A DNA stretch of 64,000 bases, taken from Kuschelorhynchus macadamiae (taxonomy: Eukaryota > Arthropoda > Insecta > Coleoptera > Curculionidae). Position numbers and translations under genes: made by a program. This document shows, piece by piece, positions 23,065 through 33,710 of this stretch (position 1 is its first letter; every line of letters begins with the position of its first letter). Below the pieces are notes generated by a model, which was given only the letters and a program-made list of their open reading frames with translations, did no database searches and was not told where the DNA came from. The DNA lies in contig JAUTXW010000066.1 in the NCBI GenBank assembly GCA_030620095.1, positions 1,510,546 through 1,574,545 of the forward strand, given 5' to 3'.

Positions 23065-24299
23065 TAGTCCTCCCAAAGTTAACACGTTCCATGCCGAAAC
23101 AAAAACTCCAAATACATAACATAGACAACTGGAAAAATGAAGTTTTAGCAGACACTACCTTTATGACTCCTGGACCAATAGATGGAATTTTAGGAGCCAA
23201 GGAATATGCAACCATAATCCTGAACGACCTTCAGAAAACTAAAGAGGGTCTTCTGAAACAAAACACGGAACTGGGTTGGATTGTGTCTGGTTCTATATTA
23301 TCTGAGCCTCAAAGTATTGAAGTAATTAGTATGATTTCTCAATATGAAGAAGATAATCAGCTAACAAAATTCTGGGAGATTGAAGAAATAACGCCATGTC
23401 ACCAATTAACACAGGAAGAACAAGCGTGCGAAGAATTTTACGAAAAAACCACACAACAAGACAAATAAGGAAGATTTGTAGTTCGAATTCCGTTCAAGCA
23501 ATCGCCAGAAACTCTAGGCCACTCAAAGCCACGAGCAGCAGCAAGACTTGTAAACGTTGAGAAAAAATTTCAACACGATCCCGAACTACGGGACCAGTAC
23601 ATAGATTTTATGAAGGAATATCTAGAATTAGGTCATATGCGGAAAGTTGGACGACAAGAAATCAATCAAGGAAAATATTACATTCCGCATCAAGCTGTCA
23701 TCAGAGAAGCAAGTACAACCACTCGCTTAAGAACAGCCTTTGACGCATCCTGTAAAACTTCCACAAATATTAGCCTCAACCAGATCACGCACGTCGGTCC
23801 GAGGTTACAACAAAATATCGCAGATATAATTATTCGTTGGAGGAAACATGAAATTGTCTTCTGCGCAGACATAGAGAAAATGTACCGCCAAATCAAAGTA
23901 CACCCAGAAGACCAACCTTTCCAGAGAATATTATGGAGAGAACATCCTAATCAACCAATGTTTGAACATGAACTTACCACCGTAACCAACGGTACCACGT
24001 CAGCTCCGTACCTAGCTATGAAAACACTTCAAACGCTAGCAAAGAAAGAAGCAAACAATTTTCCGGCAGCAAGTGAAGCAACATTGCAAGATTTCTATGT
24101 TGATGACATTTTATCAGGAACAACAAACGTTCAAACAGCCCTAGAGCTTCAAAAACAACTGTTGCAAATGCTTGGGTCAGCAAAATTCAATTTAAGAAAA
24201 TGGTCAAGCAATTCTCCTGCACTACTAAAGTCCATTCCGGAAGAACTTAGAGATCAAAAAACTCATGAGGTGCCGCAAGACGAAGAAAAAAGTCCTTAG
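23049..24299 (+). pseudogene. BEL reverse transcriptase
   Basis: After an N-terminal segment (23049-23465) with the LGWIVSG word, a TAA at 23466-23468 interrupts the frame. It continues in the same frame into RT: KYYIPHQAV, RTAFDASCKT, CADIEKMYRQI (first catalytic Asp), TVTNGTTSAPYLA, and the YVDD box in DFYVDDILSG at about 24100. The frame is lost at 24290-24300 next to an A6 run. Confidence 0.92.
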
Positions 24300-24304
24300 G
24301 GGTC

Positions 24305-25605
24305 TTGTGGTCCCCAGGAGACGATATATTTAAGTTCAAAGTAGAAATCTCACAAATCAAAAAACTAACAAAAAGAAACATTTTATACGAAATCTCCAAA
24401 CTATTCGATCCGTTGGGATGGCTAGCTCCAGTTGTCATTCAAGCCAAACTCATTATCCAAGATCTATGGTTACGAAACCTAAACTGGGATCAGCCCGTCG
24501 ACGAAGAAATATCTACAAGATGGTTGCAATTTCAAAGTAAAGTAAAGGAACTAGAGAAAATTAGAATTCCTAGGTGGATGCGTTACCGAAACTCCAAAAC
24601 AGAACTACATGGGTTTTGTGACGCGTCAGAAAAGGCGTATGGTGCTGTAATTTACAGCCGAATAGTAGAAGGAAACGAACATACTGTCACACTTCTACAA
24701 GCAAAATCAAAAGTTGCCCCAGCCAAGAATAGAACAACTCTACCTCGGCTAGAACTATGCGCTGCCGTACTTCTGTCTAAGTTAATACAGAAAACCAGAA
24801 CCGCCTTGCAACTAGACAACACCCAAACATTCGCATCGACTGACTCCATGATCACTCTAGGGTGGATAAAAGGAGATCCTACAAAGTGGCAAACCTTCGT
24901 CGCCAATAGAGTATGTGAAATACACAGAAATGCAACAGGAGTTTCTTGGAATCACGTCAAGTCTCAGGAAAATCCAGCAGATATTATCTCCAGGGGTCTG
25001 GATCCTGATAAGCTGGAAGCTACCGAGTTCTGGTGGAAAGGTCCTCACTGGCTCAACTCATCCAATAACCTTCCTCTGACCAAGATAAACCCCGAAGTAA
25101 ACGAGGAAATCAGAGCAAATTGTTACAAAGCTGAAATTGTAGTAAAAAGTGACATATGCGAAAAATTCTCTGACCTTACAAGAATGCTACGAGTTTTATC
25201 ATACTGCTACCGAGTTACCAATAGAGAGGAAAGCCCTATTCTCTCTGTTAAGGAAATACAGGTCACCTTTAAAAAAGTCGTCGCATTGATTCAAAAATAA
25301 GAATTTAGTGAAGACTACAAATCACTACGTACTACCAAGACAGTTGGAAACAACAGCAAACTGCGGAAGTTAAGTCCATTCCTAGACAGCGAATATCTCA
25401 TTAGAGTCGGAGGGAGACTAGAAAACGCACCAATAACTTACCAGAAGAAACATCCAATGATTCTTCCGTACCACAGCCATTTTTCCAAGCTAGTTATACT
25501 AGAAGCTCACAAGAGAACTCTCCATGGCGGAAACCAAGCAACTCTTGCATATATTAGAGCAAATTTTGGATTATTAACGGGAAACGAGCCGTCAGAACCC
25601 AATTA
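24305..25605 (+). pseudogene. BEL RNase H and integrase zinc-binding domain
   Basis: RNase H is recognisable by HGFCDASEKAYG (first Asp), RLELCAAV (Glu), STDSMITLGW (Asp) and NPADIISRG (last Asp). It would degrade the RNA strand after reverse transcription. A TAA at 25298-25300 falls between RNase H and integrase. The same frame continues to the integrase HHCC zinc domain (AHKRTLHGG) and is lost by a frame change near 25570. Confidence 0.9.
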
Positions 25606-26334
25606 AAAAAATGCATCAGTTGCATTCGTTATAAAGCCAAAACCGCAGAACAATTTATGGGACAACTCCCGAAACCAAGAGTAACTCCAGCACCACCATT
25701 CACAAACTCAGGGGTGGACTATGCTGGTCCAATTCAAATTAGAACCACCAAAGGGAGAGGACATAAGTCGTACAAGGGCTACATTTCAGTATTCGTGTGC
25801 CTTGCCACCAAAGCGATTCATTTAGAAGTGGTCAGCGATATGTCAACCGAAGCATTTTTAGCTGCATTCAGACGGTTCACTGCAAGAAGAGGTCATTGTG
25901 AAAATATGTATAGTGACAACGGCACTACATTTTTGGGAGCATCAAAACAATTTGAAGAAGAAGTGAAGGAAATTATCGAAGAGCCTCACCTGCAAAATGC
26001 AATTATCAGCTCAGGAACACAATGGCACTTCATCCCACCCGCAGCCCCACATTTTGGAGGAATCTGGGAAGCAGGTGTCAAATCCATGAAACATCATCTA
26101 AAGCGAGTCATTGGAGCATGCACTTTGACCTATGAAGAAATGACAACCTTGGTGCACCAAATTGAAGCGTGTTTAAATTCGAGACCGCTTTGCCCCCTAA
26201 CGGAATATATTGATGACACCAATACATTGACCCCTGGACATTTCTTAATAGGGAGAGAATTATTAGCTCCCCCGAATTTAAATCCTTCCCGAACTGTAAT
26301 CTGTCGCAAAGGTGGAGACTCGTTCAAAAAATGA
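25570..26334 (+). pseudogene. BEL integrase catalytic core
   Basis: Begins with the Cys pair of the zinc domain (CISCIRYK) and continues into the RVE core. The D-D-E residues sit in GVDYAGP, YSDNGTTF and GGIWEAGVKSMK. The LTPGHFLIGREL block that normally precedes the C-terminal domain is present near 26230. A frame change next to an A6 run at about 26325 ends the segment. Confidence 0.93.
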
Positions 26335-26972
26335 AGAAAGACTTCTGGGAAGCCTGGACTACTGAGTATCTTTCCAGACTTCAACAACGATATAAGTGGA
26401 ACAAGCCTATTGAAAATTTGCCAGTGGACAAAATGGTTCTAATTAAAGAAGAAAATATAAATCCGAACAAATGGCCTTTGGCGAGAATAATGGAAATTCA
26501 TCCAGGTCAAGATGGAGCAGTTCGAGTCGTAACAATAAAAAGGCCAGGAGGTGTCACTCAAAAGAGACCAATTCACAAGTTAATTCCTTTGCCTACAGAC
26601 CAAGATACACAAGCCGCTACCCAGCCCACAATAGAAATCAATAGTCATGTTGCACAGAAAGAAGAAAGAACCACAAAAGAGAAAAGACTGAAGCATACAA
26701 CTTCAAAATCAGCACTTCTTTATGTTTTGACAATTCTATTCTTGCTAATTTCTGCAACGACAGCAGAAAACTCTTACAAAATTCACCAACCCCAACATGG
26801 CCTTTACATAGAACATCTAGGGACAACTCAAATTGACAAAGGAGTCTTTAGAATAGAAATAGCACATTCCAGAAACAGGTGTGAAAATGATGTGAAGGCA
26901 GTAATCAACGTAGCTTCTCAATTTAGAGACCTATGTGATAAATCAAAAAAGCTTACAAATGACGCCAGTTAA
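26331..26972 (+). pseudogene. BEL integrase C-terminus running into env-like N-terminus
   Basis: The first 90 codons are the integrase tail (FWEAWTTEYLSRLQQRYKW, VVTIKRPGGVTQ, PIHKLIPLP). Without a stop, and without any later Met upstream of it, the same frame enters a hydrophobic signal-like segment (ALLYVLTILFLLISATTA) at about 26705-26765. It then enters an extracellular-type region with paired Cys (NRCENDV, RDLCDK). It ends by a frame change at an A6 run near 26971. Confidence 0.8.
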
Positions 26973-28444
26973 AAAATCATACCCAGTGGATGCTGATGAA
27001 TCTTAACGACGTCCATCATACAAGACGGAAAAGAGGCTATCTTGGAAAATTTTTAACAACTGTATTTGGAGTCAACGATGAAGTGTATCAAGATATCGAC
27101 TCGATCAACAAAAATCAAGAGCAATTGATTCGAGCGTCCAATCACCAAACTAAATTTATGGTGTCCGCGCTCACGGAGTTCAATGAGACAGAATCGAGGA
27201 TCACCAATAGACTTAAACATTTTCAAGAAAAACTCAACCAAGGACTAGAAGCAATCAACAACATGCAGACTTCATACAAGCAAATAGACACCAATGCCCT
27301 AAATATTCAACTGCTAAGCGCCTACCAAGTAGCACAAAACTTCATCAGCGAAATAAATGAATACTATGACAAACTATTGAACATCCGCTTCAATAGGGGC
27401 ACAATATACGAACTAGTATCACCGGCATATATCAACAATATCATAAAAGAAACAAATAAAAAATTTCCGAATAACTTAAGGATTGTACCGACAATGTTAT
27501 CCACGAAGCAGACAGCTAATAAGACAAGTCTCCAAGTGTATGGGTACTTTCCAATAGCAGATGTTGCCAAGTTTGGACTTCGAAAAGCAACGCCAGTTCC
27601 GGTGAAAATCGAAAACGGATCGTATTGGAACCTCCACGTCACTAATGACTACATAGCCGTCGACTACGACACGCAACTCTACTTCCAACTTCATGAAAAC
27701 GACTTACAACAATGCATTAAACCATACCCCAATGATCCACATCAGTTTATCTGTTCACCAAGTTCAGTCAGAAACATAGAAACAAATCATTCATGTATTA
27801 TAGATGAAATATATGAACGAGCCGCTCCAAGACATTGCGCTATTGAAAAAAGCAGCATAAAAGGCATACTATGGAAACAGCTGTGCGCAGCCAATACTTG
27901 GATGTTCATATCCATCTCTCCAACGGTAATATCTGTAATCTGCAATGGTTCGCGGGAAGATGTTGCAATAAACGCAACAGGGATAATTCAAATATCTCAA
28001 GAGTGTATAATTCAAACAAAACAAAACATACTCACGCCTAAACGAAGCACCACCGTTCCAGTGTTAAATAGTTATTCCAAAGCGGTCCCAAACTTATTAG
28101 GCAATGCGATCCACCAGAAACAACTAGACATTTTACCAACCGAGCCAGTGTTCGAACTGACAGACAGCCTTCATGAATTGATAAACGATCAAGAACACCA
28201 ACAAGAGCAACTACAGAACATTCTTTGGCGAAACATTCACCATCATTCCATAGCAATTAGCAGCATCACTACAATTATCATAGCCATTCTTATAATTGCA
28301 GGATGGTATACAGCCAAAATCATTGTAGCACAGCATCAACAGAAGAAACGCAACAGGAAACCAGATCACAGGACCACTCAAAACGAAGAATTTGAGTTAA
28401 GATCTCTCACTTCATCCATCGGAGACAGGCCGCAGAATGTATAA
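26963..28444 (+). pseudogene. BEL env-like fusion glycoprotein, main part
   Basis: Open to the stop at 28442-28444, which lies inside the 3' LTR. Counting from the Met at 26990, an RRKR furin-type site sits at residues 12-15. It is followed by a small hydrophobic, Gly-containing fusion-peptide-like stretch and VFGVNDE, then a heptad-rich segment. Cys pairs and about six N-x-S/T sites follow, then an anchor at about residues 420-446 and a 38-residue basic cytoplasmic tail. The layout resembles the class of F-like envelopes found in insect errantiviruses and roo-type elements. It is separated from its N-terminal part by the break near 26971, so the gene as read is not intact. Confidence 0.8.
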
Positions 28445-28816
28445 TTCTCACAATTACACATAAAATTTCTATAATTTAATAAGACAATTCTATGCATATT
28501 TAATATTTACTTAGATGGTATGTACAGTGTCTACACTGACCTTCTTACAGTCACGTCAGTTGAACCTTGCACGTTCTGATGACTATACATAATATAATGT
28601 TATTAAATTTTACTATTTTGCATCATTGAGATCGCACGCATTGTTTAATTGATAGTTGTATAAATGGAATGTAAATCTTAGAATAAATCAGTACGTTATT
28701 AACCACGATAATTGTTACTCATTTACTACGAACAAATACCTACTACGTCCTACATCGTCCCGCTGCTCATCTCAAGCCGAAGCTGAGCAAAGCTATTTGC
28801 AAGCAAAGCTTGCACA
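28438..28816 (+). repeat. BEL 3' LTR
   Basis: 379 bp, identical to the 5' LTR except T at 28798. Preceded by a modest purine-rich stretch (GGAGACAGG..GCAGAA). Its first bases supply the env stop codon. Confidence 0.95.
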
Positions 28817-30499
28817 TGACATTAGGCGAAGACAGTTTTAAAGATCACGCATCGATTGCAAATGCATTTGCCAATTTTTGCCGGTCCTCGTATATTGTGC
28901 CTAATAGTGATGGACTAAATCCCCGGTATTGTGGACACCGTTTTTATAAACTGCGCTACTAAGGACGGTATTTTACGCCGTTTAAAAAAAATTAAACCGA
29001 AAGGGACGCTAGGTCCAGATAAAATACCATCATTTTTATTACGAGACTGTGCATGTCTTCTTGCAAAGCCTCTTACAATACTTTTTAATTTATCAATTAA
29101 AACATCGCAATTTCCAGATTGTTGGAAATTATCTAAAATAATTCCTGTTTTTAAAAAAGGAGATAAAAATAAAATCGAAAACTATCGTCCAGTAAGTATA
29201 ATTAACAACTTTTCTAAATGTTTTGAAATATTCCTGAATAGAAATTTGTACTTTCAGATTAAAAATAAACTCGCGGATAATCAGCATGGTTTTGTCAAGG
29301 GAAAGTCGACAATCTCCAACCTTGTTTGTGTTACGCAATTTATAGCATAAGCTCTTGATAATAATTGTCAAGTTGACGTAACATGTACAGATTTTTCGAA
29401 AGCTTTCGACAGGCTTGACCACAATATTTTGCTAGATAAACTTAATTCGCTTGGCTTTTGTGACAATCTGATTGGGTTTTTCCAATCTTATCTAAACGGT
29501 AGAACGCAAATAGTGGAATGCTGTGGTCAATCATCCGTGCAGTTGAAGGCTACTTCAGGGGTACCACAAGGGTCTATTTTGGGTCCTTTAATGTTTAACT
29601 TATTCATCAATAGCATAATTAATAATCTGGATAATCACACGCTTCTTTACGCAGATGATATGAAGATTTATGCCCTTATAAAAAGCTCAGAAGATTGTAC
29701 TACTTTGCAGCTGTCAATTGACAACATTTTTGATTGGTGTAATAAAAATAAATTATCGTTCAATATAAAAAAATGTAGTATAATGACAATCTCTTTAAAG
29801 CATAGTACTATACTGTATGAATATAAAATTAGTAACGAAATGTTGGAAAGAGTGGAGTATTTTCGTGATCTTGGTGTTCTATATGACAGAGAGCTTTCTT
29901 TTGTTCCTCATATAAATGATCTTATAAAAACATGTTTTAAATCACTGGGTTTTATCATAACAAACTCGAGGGATTTTAAGAATCAAAGTGTCTTAAAATT
30001 ACTTTATTACGCTTTCGTGAGGTCCAGACTTGAGTATGCCTCTGTGATATGGTCGCCTTACTATCAGGTATATGTAGGCCGTATTGAACGAGTCCAGCCA
30101 CGTTTTCTAAAATATTTAAGTTTCAAAATTGACGATCGGTTTCCTGAAGTCGGCTTCCCCGAAAGAGAATTATTGCGTAGGCATTAGTTTCACTTCTTGG
30201 CTGATCGGCGCACTGTGTTTCAGCTAAAGTTTCTTCGTAAAATCTTCCATAACAGGATTGAATGTAGTGATATTTTCAGCCAGCTGCAGTTTCTGATACC
30301 TAGAACGTCAGCTCGCCATTCTCAAACTTTTTATGTGCCAACACCGCGCACAAATATCTATAGGTACTCTCCAATAAATAGTATGCGTAATGCATACAAT
30401 TTTCGTCAAGACAAATTTGACATATTTAACTATGGTTTGGCCATGTAAGTTTGACATAAAATTTCTTTGTGGTTCGTTTTATATTGCATTATTTATGTA
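28817..30499 (+). pseudogene. L1 ORF2 part 2: reverse transcriptase and C-terminus
   Basis: Resumes L1 directly after the BEL target duplication. A short linker piece (about 28817-28925, other frame) leads to 28931-30448, which is a single frame interrupted only by TAA at 29348-29350 and TAG at 30185-30187. RT motifs are present in order: LGPDKIPSFLL, FKKGDKNKIENYRPVSI, TDFSKAFDRLDH, SGVPQGSILGPLMFN, YADDMKIYA (catalytic Asp pair), LGVLYDRELSF and LEYASVIWSP. Only two nonsense codons over about 500 codons mark a fairly young insertion, older than BEL, which sits inside it. Confidence 0.92.
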
Positions 30500-31195
30500 C
30501 GCGGTGATCATTTATAATGTCCCCCCCCCTCTAACTTTTTTATTTGACATTTGGTAGAAAAACGCCAAATATAAAAGTTTCACAAAAAACAATAAGCTAT
30601 TTGCAGCATACATTTTTATATATACAGGGTGTTGCCGAAATCACCCACAGATTAAAGTTATATTTTTTTAAATGGAACACCCTGTATATTATACGCTAAA
30701 TTAAATCCTATGAAAATTCTGCATATTTTTTGTATAACATGTCCTATACCCAAATACAATAGTTTTCGAAAAATCTGCGATTTATTCTAAAGCTTATAAT
30801 TTAGCTTAGGTGGCTGTGAAGTAGATCGATACCAACAAACAAAATGTTTGTTTATAACTGACTGTGACAGTTACACATTTAGCAACATTATACGTTCTTT
30901 TTATTGTAAAATGCCCTATTCGGAAAGAGAAAAACGATTAATTTTGGAAACTTTTATCAAAGCAAATAAGAGTGCTAAATTGGCTCAAAGAGAATTACGT
31001 GTAATTAACCCCCGGATGCACATTCCGAACAAAAAAACCTTTCATCGAATTTATGAAAAATTTCAACAAACATCCAGCCTAACGAGAAAGAAGAGAACAA
31101 TGGAAATTGATGAAGGTAGTGATTTAAACATTTTACTAAAAGTGGAAGAAAATCCCAATATTTCCATAAGAAAAATATCGGGAAGCCTGAGAGAA
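30500..31195. repeat. Element C left TIR arm, overlapping the transposase 5' end
   Basis: Includes the outer poly-C block, the internal module 30625-30686 bounded by CAGGGTG and CACCCTG, the promoter-proximal region, the start codon at 30911 and about 95 codons of the gene, all matched inverted in 32068-32674. Confidence 0.87.
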
Positions 31196-31996
31196 GAGCT
31201 TATTGATCCAAAAAATACATCTTATGGGAGGATTCAAACCACTCTCAAAAATGCAGGATACAAGGCATTCAAAATTAGGCCTACCACAAAATTAACGCCC
31301 AGGCATCGAGAAAAAAGGGTTGAATTTTGCCATGCAATGTTGGAAAAAGTTAATGAAAATGAAGATTATTTAAAAAATGTTTTTTGGACCGACGAGTCAT
31401 CGTTTTCTACTAGTGGAATGATAAATCGAAAAAATAGCAGACAGTGGGTCACAGTAAATCCCCATTGCTACAGGGAATTTCAATTTCAAGGACGTCAAAC
31501 TGTTAATGTGTGGTGTGCTATTTTAAACAATAAAATAATAGGCCCTCATTTTTTCGAAGATACTTTAAACGGTAATGGTTATATGAATTTTCTCCGGAAC
31601 GAATTAGAAAACTACATGGATGAGCTCCCATTGGAGCAACTGAGAAACTTCGTCTTCCAACAAGACGGTGCTCCTCCTCATTGTGTCGTATTGGTTAAAG
31701 ACTATTTAAACCAACAGTTCACGGAATGGATTGGAAAAAATGGTACGATAAACTGGCCACCTAACAGTCCTGACTTGACGCCGATGGATGCATTTTTATG
31801 GGGAACTCTAAAAGATCGTGTGAACGCAAATAACATCGAAAATAGAGAACACCTAAAAGTCTTGATTAGAACGGAAATTCAAATTCTAATTCAAGAATAT
31901 TCCCAGTCTATCACTGCCGCTTTGGATCGATTACGAAGAACATACATCAAATGTATTGAAGAAAACGGGGGACCAGTTGAACAATTCCATTTGTAA
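30911..31996 (+). CDS. Element C transposase, D-D-D type, intact (361 aa)
   Basis: Cut-and-paste transposase of the IS630-Tc1-mariner superfamily. An upstream in-frame ATG exists at 30848. I choose 30911 because MPYSERE aligns with the N-termini of relatives B and D. Residues about 1-60 form a helix-turn-helix region resembling DUF4817, and a second HTH-like region follows to about 130. The catalytic Asp residues are D161 (FWTDESSF), D252 (QQDGAPPH) and D293 (SPDLTPMDAF), with 40 residues between the last two. It ends in an ENGGPVEQF motif shared with D. No internal stop or frame change, so it is potentially functional. The inserted-in-L1 context shows mobility. Confidence 0.93.
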   Translation: MPYSEREKRLILETFIKANKSAKLAQRELRVINPRMHIPNKKTFHRIYEKFQQTSSLTRKKRTMEIDEGSDLNILLKVEENPNISIRKISGSLREELIDPKNTSYGRIQTTLKNAGYKAFKIRPTTKLTPRHREKRVEFCHAMLEKVNENEDYLKNVFWTDESSFSTSGMINRKNSRQWVTVNPHCYREFQFQGRQTVNVWCAILNNKIIGPHFFEDTLNGNGYMNFLRNELENYMDELPLEQLRNFVFQQDGAPPHCVVLVKDYLNQQFTEWIGKNGTINWPPNSPDLTPMDAFLWGTLKDRVNANNIENREHLKVLIRTEIQILIQEYSQSITAALDRLRRTYIKCIEENGGPVEQFHL

Positions 31997-32067
31997 GAAT
32001 AAATGTATTATATTATTATCTAAATTATTAATTAAGTTTTAGAAGTTTTTTTTGTTTTTGAAGCTTT

Positions 32068-32674
32068 CAGGCTTCCCGATATTTTTCTTATGGAAATATT
32101 GGGCTTTTCTTCCACTTTTAGTAAAATGTTTAAATCACTGCCTTCATCAATTTCCAATATTTTCTTTTTTCTCGCTAGTCTGGATGTTTGTTGTAATAAA
32201 AATTTCCAAAATTAATTGTTTTTCTCTTTCCGAATAAAGCATTTTACAATAAAAAGAACGTATAATGTTGCTAAATGTGTAACTGTCACTGTCACTTATA
32301 AACAAATATTTTGTTTGTTGGTATCGATCTACTTCACAGCCACCTAAGCTAAATTATAAGCTTTAGAATAATGTTTTTATTTCTGAATGATAAAATCGCA
32401 GATATTTCGAAAACTATTGTATTTGGGTATAGGACATGTTATACAAAAAATATGCAGAATTTTCATAGGATTTAATTTAGCGTATAATATACAGGGTGTT
32501 CTATTTAAAAAAATATAACTTTTATCTGTGGGTGATTTCGGCAACACCCTGTATATATAAAAATGTATACTGCAAATAGCTTATTGTTTTTTGTGAAACT
32601 TTTATATTTGACGTTTTTCTACCAAACGTCAAATAAAAAAGTTAGAGGGGGGGACATTATAAATGATCACCCTG
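32068..32674. repeat. Element C right TIR arm with inverted, internally deleted copy of transposase 5' coding sequence
   Basis: Read on the minus strand, about 32255-32068 contains an ATG with the first 15-16 transposase codons, a deletion of roughly 36 codons, then about 45 further codons (through the ISIRKISGSL segment). The minus-strand frame closes after about 30 codons. The remaining arm mirrors 30500-30900. Confidence 0.87.
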
Positions 32675-32860
32675 TACATACATATATATTTTTGTATTTC
32701 TTAAGTCGTAGTTCTAGGTAGTAAAATTGTATTATTTTTATGTGATACTTCTTTATATACATCGAAATTTACTTACACATACTGTTATGCTTGTACCCAT
32801 TAGTTAACTGGTTTTTGTAACTGTATAATGGGATAAATAAATAAATAAATATAGTTTTCT
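32675..32860 (+). repeat. L1 3' end and (ATAA)n tail
   Basis: Resumes L1 after the TA of element C and ends in GGGATAAATAAATAAATAAATA, a tail typical of several non-LTR families. Confidence 0.7.
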
Positions 32861-32889
32861 GCTGCTTCAACAAAAAGTTGCGAATAATG

Positions 32890-33660
32890 AACAATTTTAA
32901 AAAGGACTCGTTTTTTTTTTACTGGATCTTAACCACAAATAATACACCACTCTAACAAATTTATTTTAACATTGTACCGCCATATTGGATTTTTACCAAA
33001 ATATTATCAGGTTACCCCCATATGACCTTTAATTTTTGATTAAAATTTGCAAGTCGATAGGTCAAGCTGTATTTAAGTTATGCCGCAAACTGACAGACGG
33101 ACAGACGGAATTGATGAAACATATTTTTTTGGCATCTAGGGACGCGAAAATTTAAAGATGTGTAAAACCTGAGAGGGTGATTACAAACATTTTATTTGGC
33201 CGCCATTTTGTTCGGCCATCTTGAATTAGTACCACACTTTTACTAATTCATCTCTATACCACAATTAGTTATGGCACACAATTTGAAATCAAACCATTAA
33301 GCAGTTTTTTCCGGCTGAATTTTTAAATATTTTATTAATCCTCCATTTTGTTCCGCCATCTTGGATTCGTACCAAAATATTACCAGTTAATAATAATCTT
33401 TTTAACATTTCACTGGGCCGCTTTTTGTTTAGCCGTATTGGATTCTTATTACCAGGGCATTCCCATATGACACACAATTTTTTACCAACATTTGATGTTG
33501 GAAAGTAGTTTTTTAGCTACGCCGCGAACAGACAGACTGACCGACGGAATTGAGAAGACATGTTTTTCGTCATCTAGGGACCCTGAAACGTGAAGGTCTG
33601 AAAAATCTCGGAGGATGACTCTTTCACGATTACAATACTTCTCTTTTTCCAGGGAAGTGA
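32890..33660 (+). repeat. R3 fragment followed by R1 repeat units
   Basis: 32925-32960 matches R3. From about 32970 come R1 blocks: CCGCCATATTGGATTTTTAC, CCATATGACCTTTAATTTTTG, CTGACAGACGGACAGACGG, then CCGCCATTTTGTTC at 33199 and 33341, and a second GACAGACTGACCGACGG near 33530. The end is the ACTTC..GGAAGT stem-loop near 33637-33659, about 50 bp before the GPCR exon. Confidence 0.82.
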
Positions 33661-33710
33661 TATTTAAATATAAATACATGCAATTTGGCTGTACTTTTTT
33701 TTTATTTTAG

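Larger units (their letters stand above)
19964..28816 (+). mobile_element. Env-carrying BEL/Pao LTR retroelement, full length
   Basis: Two 379-bp LTRs differ at one base (20324 G, 28798 T). The flanking repeat is ATGAC before 19964 and again at 28816-28820, read as a 4-5 bp target duplication (the last LTR base overlaps it). The internal order is leader, gag, protease, RT, RNase H, integrase, env-like: BEL/Pao order plus an envelope as in roo-type elements. It lies inside L1. About nine breaks (three stops, six frame changes) interrupt the long frame despite the near-identical LTRs. Confidence 0.95.
30500..32674 (+). mobile_element. Element C: long-TIR mariner-like transposon with intact transposase
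   Basis: The outer tips C(GC/AG)GGTGATCATTTATAATG are inverted at 30500 and 32674, each flanked by TA, inside the L1 3' UTR. A second internal tip, CAGGGTGTTGCCGAAATCACC, lies 125 bp in (30625) and is mirrored ending at 32551. The arms are near-identical over several hundred bp, so the copy is young. Confidence 0.9.
19225..32860 (+). mobile_element. L1: non-LTR retrotransposon, 5'-truncated and split by BEL and element C
   Basis: Three collinear plus-strand parts: 19225-19963 (end of endonuclease and linker), 28817-30499 (reverse transcriptase and C-terminus) and 32675-32860 (3' end with an (ATAA)n tail at about 32833-32853). It begins abruptly inside an endonuclease GDFNLP motif, as expected of 5' truncation. 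The gaps are exactly the BEL element and element C. The YADDMKIY catalytic box and overall order fit a Jockey-superfamily-like element, with clade uncertain. Confidence 0.85.
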
